NCBI GenBank assembly: GCA_026002045.1 | Contig: BOAV01000015.1 | Location: 1 to 36,673 of the forward strand | Length of the DNA stretch: 36,673 bases | Reading direction: 5' to 3' | DNA from: Spirochaetia bacterium | GTDB lineage: Bacteria > Spirochaetota > Spirochaetia > Treponematales > Breznakiellaceae | Translations under genes and position numbers: made by a program | The notes under the pieces: generated by a model | Database searches by the model: none | What the model saw: the letters and a program-made list of their open reading frames with translations, nothing else | Told to the model about the DNA's origin: nothing | In this document: positions 31,347-36,673 of the stretch, piece after piece | Numbering within the stretch: position 1 is the stretch's first letter | How the letters are laid out: each line of letters starts with the position of its first letter

Positions 31347-31907
31347 TCACCATTGACGGGGATTAAATCCGTCAGGCGTTTTTACCAAGCTGACAGATTC
31401 TCCGGTCAATTCCAATACAAAAAAGCCTGCACTGTGCGCATACGCCGCTATGTCAGGATCAACAGCGCCGCCGGCCATTGCGCCAAGCAGCCTTTTCCCT
31501 TTACACTGATCAGGTGTGTATTTAAGTATCAACTCCATCCGCTTTAGATGATCATCAATATCGTCTTTTCGGTGTAACGATGCTTTCACTTCAACCGCCA
31601 TAACATACTCGCCATTTGAGAGCAATATATCTATGTCGGTACGTATGCGGTCAGTCTCATCGAACAGCGGCACACGCTGGTAGGCTCGTCTAAAGTTGTA
31701 TGGATAAGCGTCAAACTTTTCCCATAGTTTGGCGGCGATAAGTGTTTCGATGAGTTCCCCTAAAGACCGATTTAATCCGCCGACATTTTTTGATAATCTT
31801 TCAACAATCGCCGATGTTCGATCGACTTGTGCCTGCGTTTTCATGATCGCCGCCCACACATCCTCAAAAGTGAGCCCCATCTGCGGTTGTTCCATTACAT
31901 TAGCCAT
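31347..31907 (-). CDS. DUF3782-like protein with PD-(D/E)XK nuclease-like core
   Basis: A 186-residue protein. The first 50 residues predict a coiled helix (TFEDVWAAIMKTQAQVDRTSAIVERLSKNVGGL). Then TDIDILLSNGEYVMAVEVKASLHRKDDIDDHLKRM gives the D...ExK arrangement of restriction-like nucleases. The tail ends in GFFVLELTGESVSLVKTPDGFNPRQW. Such proteins are abundant in spirochaetes and often stand alone. The function is unknown; it may be a nuclease of mobile DNA or a fold-only relative. Confidence 0.65.
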   Translation of the reverse strand: MANVMEQPQMGLTFEDVWAAIMKTQAQVDRTSAIVERLSKNVGGLNRSLGELIETLIAAKLWEKFDAYPYNFRRAYQRVPLFDETDRIRTDIDILLSNGEYVMAVEVKASLHRKDDIDDHLKRMELILKYTPDQCKGKRLLGAMAGGAVDPDIAAYAHSAGFFVLELTGESVSLVKTPDGFNPRQW

Positions 31908-31965
31908 ATTTGCCCCCGCTGACTATAGGATAGAACAAAAATCGCCATCGTACAAGCCGCTCCAG

Positions 31966-32178
31966 CCCCCCTGCAACCCGTGCATCCCCACGGGCACAGA
32001 CACGGTAGCGGGAGGGCGGCGCATTGCCGCTTCCATCGCCCGTCCTCGAAACTGCGAACCTCCGGTTCTCAGTTTCTGCGGGTTCGCGATGTTCAGCGGC
32101 AACGCACCGCCCTCCCGCCGACTGCCCGTGATCGTTTTGCCATAGGGAAGCGTGCCCGTCACAAACTCCATACAGGGG
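31966..32178. repeat. Nested palindromic element (copy A)
   Basis: A 24-bp arm at 32008-32031 (starts GCGGGAGGGCGG) is matched inversely at 32095-32118 with two mismatches. Inside lies a second hairpin at 32048-32076 (GAAACTG-C-GAACC, loop TCC, GGTTC-T-CAGTTTC). The edges, CCCCCTGCAACC...CCCACGGGCAC on the left and AGCGTGCCCGTCACAAACTCC on the right, recur in copy B (34194-34347). No protein is encoded. It looks like a MITE or large REP-type element. Confidence 0.7.
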
Positions 32179-32185
32179 ACGGCTT

Positions 32186-32586
32186 TCATTCGGCGCCGGG
32201 CACCGGTGCGCTGCCTATAAAAGCAATCATATCTCGTTTTACCAAATTCCATGTCGTAGTCACATTGAGTATCAAGGGCTGCAATCGTGTTGCATCGATG
32301 GAATAAGCGTAGGAATGACGAATAAAATGACGGAAGGTCAAGTATTCCTTCAGTTGAACTTTTAAATCGCTGGAAAACAACGGCCCTCGTGTTTGTGATT
32401 CTGTGAAAAAAAATGCTTGCTCAAAAAGCCGGGTATGCCAGTTAACGCCGGATGGCGCCGCACCTTCGTGTTTTGCGATGAGCAGCAACATATTTTACAG
32501 AGGTCAAACAGTGGTTTTGAGTCGGCAAAGAGGCGGTCGATGTTTTCAATTTCAAGGGTAATTTTTTTGGCCAAAGCTTCATCCAA
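32186..32586 (-). pseudogene. hepT: HepT-like HEPN ribonuclease, broken by deletion and frameshift
   Basis: The N-terminal frame (from TTG 32586) gives MDEALAKKITLEIENIDRLF and ends after DLCK. A second frame continues with LLLIAKHEGAAPSGVNWHTRLF, then LKEYLTFRHFIRHSYAYSID, and stops at 32186. R-HFIR-H-S-Y is the RX4HXY active site of HepT-type HEPN RNases. Relatives have about 25 residues between the two parts (ending with LHSFYNGIE-like sequence), so a deletion that is not a multiple of three fits. The toxin cannot be made whole. The neighbouring antitoxin gene is intact. Confidence 0.7.
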
Positions 32587-32875
32587 TTTGCACCATCTCC
32601 CCTAAGTTATTAAGCAGTGTAAACATTTTTTCGTTTAGGTCAAAGTCGATTAGGTGGATTTCCGTGGCAAAAGCACCGTAGAGTTTGCTGTATACGGAGA
32701 AAAATTTTTGCCCCGGGAGACCTTTGATGCCTAAATCAATGTCAGAATGTTCATGGATATGTCCTGTGACCATGGAACCGAAAAGGTACACCGCCACGCA
32801 CCCCTCGCGTTTGAGCAGGGCAACGGCGGCCTCAATGTCCTCGCGGTATTTCGTGGGCAATTGTGTCAGTTCCAT
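32579..32875 (-). CDS. mntA: MntA-like minimal nucleotidyltransferase antitoxin
   Basis: A 98-residue MNT protein. GSMVTGHIHEHSDIDLGI fits GSX10DXD, the catalytic motif of MntA enzymes, which block HepT toxins by adding AMP to the Tyr of the RX4HXY motif. The C-terminal part (KFFSVYSKLYGAFATEIHLIDFDLNEKMFTLL) is typical. It overlaps hepT by 8 nt in the usual order. ATG at 32875 is preferred, but GTG 15 nt upstream is possible; neither has a clear ribosome-binding site. The IS insertion lies 40-50 nt upstream and probably cuts off the original promoter. Confidence 0.8.
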   Translation of the reverse strand: MELTQLPTKYREDIEAAVALLKREGCVAVYLFGSMVTGHIHEHSDIDLGIKGLPGQKFFSVYSKLYGAFATEIHLIDFDLNEKMFTLLNNLGEMVQIG

Positions 32876-32924
32876 GAATGCAGTATGCACATCGACCACA
32901 AAAAAGCGCAAGGCCCCCCTGCAA

Positions 32925-34193
32925 CAGGGCCAGCGTATTATCCCCCCTTCTCCAACCGGATATAATCGGAGCAAGAGCGATTTTCTGGGAGGGGAATCAT
33001 GGAACCCAAGGCAGCACGGAAGCCGATAATAGACTATTTTTCTGAAGTAAAAGATCCGCGGACAAACCGGAACAAGCTGAGGAAGTACCCGCTTGAGGAA
33101 GTGATAATAATCACGATACTGGCGGTGATAAGCTCCGCGAAAGGCTGGGAGGACATCGAGCGGTACGGGAAGGCGAAGCGGAAATGGCTTGAAAAGTTCC
33201 TCCCGTTAGCGGAAGGCATACCAAAACATGACGTGTACCGGTTGGTGTTCATCAAATTAAACCCGCAAGAGATAGAAAAATGCTTCATGAACTGGGTGCG
33301 GGACATCAAGCAGAGCATAGACCGCGAGGTAATCGCGATAGATGGGAAGAGCGTACGGGGTACCTTCAACGCGGAGAGCGGGAAGTCGCTGCATCTGGTG
33401 AGCGCGTGGGCGACGGCGAACCGCCTGATCTTCGGGCAGGTAAAAACGGATGAAAAAGGCAATGAGATCACCGCGATACCGCATTTGCTTGAGAAGATAG
33501 CGCTTGAAGGCAGCATAGTGACGATAGACGCGATGGGCTGCCAGCACGCCATCGCGGAACAGATCGTCAGCAAAAAGGCGGACTATGTGTTTTCGCTGAA
33601 AGGAAACCAGGGGAAACTCCACGAAGCGGTAGAAGAATACTGGGAAGGGCTGGATTTCAACGCGCCGGCATCCGCGCAGGAGCGGTATATCCGGTTCAAC
33701 AGCAGCTCAACGCATGATACGGGACACGGACGGGAAGAATACCGGGATTACGCGATAAGCGATGATGTCGCATGGCTGCGGAAGGATTTCCCTCTGTGGA
33801 AAACGATACGGTCAATTGGCATGGCGGAAGAACACCGGCAGGCAGGGGAAAAGACCACCACGGAACGGCGTTATTTTGTTACGAGCCTTGAGGCGGACGC
33901 TGAACTATTCGCCCGCGCGGTGCGTTCGCATTGGGGGATAGAGAACTCGCTGCATTATGTGCTTGACGTGGCGTTTGGGGAGGATGCCTGCCGCATCAAA
34001 AAGGACAACGGGCCTGAAAACATGGCGTTTATCCGGAAGATTGCGCTGACGCTGGCGCGGTCGGATCAGGAATCGAAAAGCAGCATGGTGGGTCGTTTAA
34101 AGGAAATGGGTTGGGATAATGACTACCTTGAGCGGATGCTTTTTAACTCAGGTTTTGGTGAAAATCCCTCCGCCGGATAATACGCTGGCCCTG
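32925..34193 (+). mobile_element. Intact ISAs1-family insertion sequence
   Basis: The ends are perfect 19-bp inverted repeats, CAGGGCCAGCGTATTATCC at 32925-32943 and its complement at 34175-34193. Direct repeats CCCCCTGCAA flank the element at 32915-32924 and 34194-34203, a 10-bp target duplication. Total length is 1269 bp with one transposase gene. Ends, duplication and gene are all unbroken, so the insertion is recent and may still be active. Confidence 0.92.
32999..34180 (+). CDS. ISAs1-family DDE transposase
   Basis: A 393-residue transposase. The opening DYFSEVKDPRTNRNKLRKYPL and ILAVISSAKGWEDIERYGKAK are family signatures. The catalytic acids are visible in VIAIDGKSVRGT, GSIVTIDAMGCQ and RSHWGIENSLHYVLDVAFGED. 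GGGAGGGGAATC lies before the ATG. The TAA stop overlaps the right inverted repeat, a common economy in this family. The frame is complete. Confidence 0.93.
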   Translation: MEPKAARKPIIDYFSEVKDPRTNRNKLRKYPLEEVIIITILAVISSAKGWEDIERYGKAKRKWLEKFLPLAEGIPKHDVYRLVFIKLNPQEIEKCFMNWVRDIKQSIDREVIAIDGKSVRGTFNAESGKSLHLVSAWATANRLIFGQVKTDEKGNEITAIPHLLEKIALEGSIVTIDAMGCQHAIAEQIVSKKADYVFSLKGNQGKLHEAVEEYWEGLDFNAPASAQERYIRFNSSSTHDTGHGREEYRDYAISDDVAWLRKDFPLWKTIRSIGMAEEHRQAGEKTTTERRYFVTSLEADAELFARAVRSHWGIENSLHYVLDVAFGEDACRIKKDNGPENMAFIRKIALTLARSDQESKSSMVGRLKEMGWDNDYLERMLFNSGFGENPSAG

Positions 34194-34347
34194 CCCCCTG
34201 CAACCGTACAGTCCCACGGGCACGCAAAGGCATAATCGGGGGTCCTGTCAGGGGAATTCATGCCCCACAAGCGGGTCACGGATTTATCGGCCACCCCCCG
34301 CCGCCGTTATCCCCAGCGTGCCCGTTACAAACTCCGGTTGCAGGGGG
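34194..34347. repeat. Nested palindromic element (copy B), hit by the IS
   Basis: CCCCCTGCAACCG (34194-34206) is repeated inversely, perfectly, at 34335-34347. CGGGCACGC and GCGTGCCCG form a second inner pair. It shares edge sequences with copy A at 31966-32178. The IS entered exactly at the left edge and duplicated CCCCCTGCAA. Before insertion the element stood directly upstream of mntA. No coding frame is present. Confidence 0.7.
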
Positions 34348-34392
34348 GCTGAGCTGGTTATGGGGAAACGCTTTGTCGGTTTCCTTTGGGCC

Positions 34393-34427
34393 AAAAAAAG
34401 GCCGCCCCCGGTTAGGAGGCGGCCTTT
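34393..34427 (-). terminator. Terminator of the Gly-rich lipoprotein gene (bidirectional)
   Basis: AAAGGCCGCC (34397-34406) and GGCGGCCTTT (34418-34427) form a perfect 10-bp stem with an 11-nt loop. Reading on the minus strand, a run of seven Ts follows. On the plus strand TTTCGTTTT follows, so it may work in both directions. Confidence 0.8.
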
Positions 34428-34440
34428 CGTTTTACGCGTG

Positions 34441-34510
34441 CAGTTTGAACAATGGCTCGTAGAGCCGGTGTTCAAACTGCTTAGGTTAAACCGGCTTTGC
34501 CGGTTTAACC
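34441..34510. other. Two strong consecutive hairpins
   Basis: The first, 34441-34479, pairs CAGTTTGAACA with TGTTCAAACTG and GGCTC with GAGCC around a GTA loop. The second, 34484-34510, pairs GGTTAAACCGGC with GCCGGTTTAACC around TTT, 12 perfect pairs. Both lie between the lipoprotein stop and its terminator, so they form the 3' untranslated region of that mRNA and could protect it from exonucleases. Confidence 0.65.
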
Positions 34511-34529
34511 CACTCTCGCGCGGAAGGGA

Positions 34530-36278
34530 CTATACGTTGGTGATAGAAGCAGCGCCGCCTTTACCAGCGGCAGATGTTGCCCCAGCACCATTAGCTCCGG
34601 TTACACCGGGGGCCGCTTCACCTGCGCCAACGGTGTTAGCACCCGTACCTGAGTGAACAGTACCGCCGTTTACAGTGGCAACATCCCCAGAGGTTCCCGC
34701 ACCGATTGCTGAAGGCCCTTTGATATGACCGTTACCGGTGATAAGCGCTCCGCCGCCGCTACCACCGTCATCGGTACTAGCAGCGGCGGCGCCTGCACCA
34801 CCCTTCGCTAAGAGTGTGGTTGGTGCAGGCGGAGCGGCAAAAGTAACATCTTTCTGTAAGATGAGCGTTGCGCCGCCGCCGCCCTTACCAGCTGCGCCTG
34901 AGCCGCTTCCTGCGCTACCGGCGCCGCCGGTTGCCAACAGTTTACCGCCGCTGACAATGTTTGTTACCACATTGACGGTAAGTGTTGCAGTGCCGCCTGT
35001 TGTAGCTTGTCCGGTGCCCGCGCCGCCGGTAACACCAAGCAGGGCGCTGCCACCGATGAGCAGAACGCCGTTTCCGGAAACAGTGGAAGTACGGGTGGTT
35101 GCTGCGGTACCGGCGCCGGTCAAAATGAGCCCCCCGCTGTTGACTACGTTGAGAGTCCCGTTTACCGTCAGATCAAAGCCTGCAAGTTCAATGGCTCCCG
35201 CAGGGCCGGTCAGATACATACCAGCCGGAACCGTTGAATTAGCGGAAAGGGTACCACCACCGCTACCGGTTTTCAAAACCGCCTTGGAATTACTTATACC
35301 ACCGAGTGCTTCCACTTCAGTCCATAAAAGAGCAACTGTAGCGCCGGTAAAATCGACCCAGCCGTTACCGGTGATAGTGCCGGAAATAAGACCGGCGGGT
35401 ACAGTCGCACCGGTACCGCCTATAAAAACACCGTTCACCGTAAGGGAAGTAAGATTCGTCAGAGTATCGCTGTCATCTGCCGTGAGGATGACACCGGCGG
35501 GAATATTCACCGTCGTAGCGGACGTGTTTGCACTCGTGACTGTTGCGATGAGCGCATGTTGAATATGAGTATTATAGCCGCTCTTATCGGCTTTGGTGGG
35601 GGGATTAATACCGCCGGTAATGCCGGGGAAGGTATAATCGATCTTCAACGCGGTAAACGTAGGACTTGAAAGAACAAGGTTCCCGTTACCCGCCGCCGTC
35701 CACGCTTGGACAAGGGTCGGGTTGGTGGTGGTTCCGTCATCAGGGTCAATAGTACCTGAGTAGGTGAGGTTTCCGTATGCGTTCACCGTTACTGCGGAAG
35801 TCCCCAGTACGGTGTCTGTTAACGCGTTACCGTTACCGTCATTGATCTTCCCTACGTCGGCCACTTCAATATTGCCGTCGGCCAGGACTTCAATGTTGCC
35901 GCCGTTTATAACTTCAACCGAGCCGGTTCCGGGTGTGAGGGTACCGGTGCCGGTAACATAGACCTTGCCGCCGTCAACGATAAGCTTCTCTCCTCCGGCG
36001 AAAATAATGGCGCCCTGCAGAATGAGCGTTTTGCCGGAAGGAACCGTCACATCAAGGGTTGTAATGGTAAGACCCCCAACGCCGATTCTTGAAAATTGGC
36101 TGCCCGCAAGCAATTCCACCAGGTCAACCGTAGTTGTTGCGGTAATTTCGGGGGTGACGAAAACGGTATTGGTCGTCGTTTTCGTTTCCGAGTCCGTTGC
36201 TTCCGTGGGGCATCCTAAAAACACAACCGCCGTCAATAACAACGCGATTGTTCCTAATACGAGACTCCTATTTTTCAT
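34530..36278 (-). CDS. Large Gly/Ala/Thr-rich surface lipoprotein
   Basis: A 582-residue predicted lipoprotein. MKNRSLVLGTIALLLTAVVF ends in the lipobox FLGC, with Cys23 as the lipidated residue. AAGGAGG fixes the start at 36278; the frame's upstream codons are not needed. Residues 60-450 consist of imperfect beta-strand repeats with G-N-G and V-N-G turns (SVEVINGGNIEVLADGNIEV), suggesting a right-handed beta-helix like that of adhesins or polysaccharide-binding proteins. The last 150 residues are Gly/Ala low-complexity (GGAGSAGSGSGAAGKGGGG), resembling PE_PGRS-type tails. It probably lies on the outer membrane surface. No known function. Confidence 0.75.
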   Translation of the reverse strand: MKNRSLVLGTIALLLTAVVFLGCPTEATDSETKTTTNTVFVTPEITATTTVDLVELLAGSQFSRIGVGGLTITTLDVTVPSGKTLILQGAIIFAGGEKLIVDGGKVYVTGTGTLTPGTGSVEVINGGNIEVLADGNIEVADVGKINDGNGNALTDTVLGTSAVTVNAYGNLTYSGTIDPDDGTTTNPTLVQAWTAAGNGNLVLSSPTFTALKIDYTFPGITGGINPPTKADKSGYNTHIQHALIATVTSANTSATTVNIPAGVILTADDSDTLTNLTSLTVNGVFIGGTGATVPAGLISGTITGNGWVDFTGATVALLWTEVEALGGISNSKAVLKTGSGGGTLSANSTVPAGMYLTGPAGAIELAGFDLTVNGTLNVVNSGGLILTGAGTAATTRTSTVSGNGVLLIGGSALLGVTGGAGTGQATTGGTATLTVNVVTNIVSGGKLLATGGAGSAGSGSGAAGKGGGGATLILQKDVTFAAPPAPTTLLAKGGAGAAAASTDDGGSGGGALITGNGHIKGPSAIGAGTSGDVATVNGGTVHSGTGANTVGAGEAAPGVTGANGAGATSAAGKGGAASITNV

Positions 36279-36374
36279 AGAGTCCTCCTTAAATATATTC
36301 ATCCGGAACATACATCCCGGATGTCCTTCCGCCTTACGACGGAAGACCAATAAAGAGGGCTAACAAACAGCGAA

Positions 36375-36404
36375 GGTATACTCTATACTTTCCCTGTCTA
36401 TCAA
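36375..36404 (-). promoter_or_regulatory. Promoter of the lipoprotein gene
   Basis: On the minus strand TTGATA (36404-36399), an 18-nt spacer and TATACC (36380-36375) lie about 97 nt upstream of the start, giving a 5' leader of roughly 90 nt that ends in the AAGGAGG site. Confidence 0.5.
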
Positions 36405-36507
36405 AACCCCCGGAGGCGCGTCATTCTTTGCAGGAGTTAACGCCGCCGGGGAACCTCTTTACAAGGTCGCCAACAAAAACCAAAACATCTATATCAAAGT
36501 AAAAACA

Positions 36508-36550
36508 CCCCGATAGCAGAAACATCTGCAAGAACGACCAGCCATCGGGG
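36508..36550 (+). promoter_or_regulatory. Two-stem structured leader of unknown type
   Basis: CCCCGAT (36508-36514) pairs with ATCGGGG (36544-36550) and encloses GCAGA-AACA-TCTGC (36516-36529). An AAGGAG site and the start of a gene follow about 10-25 nt later. It resembles a small leader structure but matches no riboswitch class that I recognise, and no T-tract follows. Confidence 0.35.
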
Positions 36551-36575
36551 CTATTACTTAAGGAGACAAAAATTA

Positions 36576-36673
36576 ATGAGGAAAACAGAACAAGCCGCTC
36601 AGGGGACAAATCACCCCGGCGGCTCATTGATGAGGATATGTACGATAAAGGAGAATTTACAAAACTACTTAAC
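36576..36673 (+). CDS. Start of a gene cut by the window end (uncertain frame)
   Basis: AAGGAG at 36560-36565 precedes ATG at 36576, whose frame begins MRKTEQAAQGTNHPGGSLM and stays open to the end of the window. A different frame over the same bases reads RRLIDEDMYDKGEFTKLLN, which looks more like ordinary protein but has no ATG, GTG or TTG start. Either the second frame begins at an unusual codon or one base is wrong. With at most 32 codons visible, no function can be assigned. Confidence 0.35.
   Translation, partial: MRKTEQAAQGTNHPGGSLMRICTIKENLQNYL

Noticed and set aside
34738..35562. 274-codon open frame opposite the Gly-rich lipoprotein gene
   Set aside because: Pro/Val/Ala-rich mirror of Gly/Ala/Thr codons, no start signals. 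The minus-strand frame has a lipobox and a strong ribosome-binding site.
1..36673. CRISPR array, tRNA or rRNA genes
   Set aside because: I saw no regularly spaced direct repeats and no tRNA cloverleaf or rRNA core sequence; the repeats present are inverted, paired or tandem 15-mers.

Overview
The window reads like a chromosomal stretch of a spirochaete, most likely a gut-type Treponema. The pointers are a glycine-rich surface lipoprotein, HflKC followed by a membrane-anchored kinase-like protein, a eukaryote-type long IleRS, many small toxin-antitoxin modules and PD-(D/E)XK genes, and GC-rich housekeeping genes with AT-rich accessory genes between them. The genus is an inference from gene content; nothing in the window proves it.

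Layout. 1-820: an AT-rich end with a long imperfect inverted repeat and a brnT-brnA pair. 1016-5740: a GH2 beta-mannosidase and thrS (no TGS domain), the latter behind a T-box leader (minus strand). 5769-7831: a Phd/ParE-type module, a free-standing promoter-microORF-terminator unit, and a Fic protein whose catalytic His is a Tyr. 7883-11278: hflK, hflC and a kinase-like membrane protein in one operon. 11290-13479: nudC, an unknown small protein and an AmrS-type radical SAM enzyme. 13531-13822: a collapsed VapBC pair. 13886-18725: an ileS operon (minus strand) with a lipoprotein gene frameshifted at a G6 tract and two zinc-ribbon genes.

18852-26716 is the most unusual part: an AT-rich block bracketed by a 19-bp perfect direct repeat, inserted between ileS and an Eis-like acetyltransferase gene. 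It carries tcmP, a three-cysteine radical SAM gene and a GHKL-ATPase/PD-(D/E)XK protein on the plus strand. These converge on a nuclease-methylase fusion (HsdM-like) with its specificity subunit; no helicase HsdR is present. A broken ASCH-domain gene lies at the right edge. I read this as a defence island. The tcmP/radical SAM/GHKL-nuclease trio is the best candidate for an undescribed system.

26726-30648: the acetyltransferase gene, SRP RNA, dnaX (interrupted by a frameshift at a C-run), ybaB and recR. 30695-34347: another Phd/ParE-type pair, a PD-(D/E)XK protein, a broken HepT/MntA pair, nested palindromic repeats, and an intact ISAs1-type insertion sequence with perfect ends and a 10-bp target duplication inside one of those repeats. 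34393-36673: hairpins and a terminator, a large Gly/Ala/Thr-rich lipoprotein gene, and the start of a cut-off gene.

Two themes recur. First, five genes (brnT, fic, the 12177 gene, the ASCH gene, dnaX) have a -10 box only 6-9 nt before the ATG and no Shine-Dalgarno, which suggests leaderless transcripts. Second, toxins are repeatedly disabled (VapC, HepT, possibly Fic), and several frames are broken or bridged at homopolymers (G6, C5, T8).
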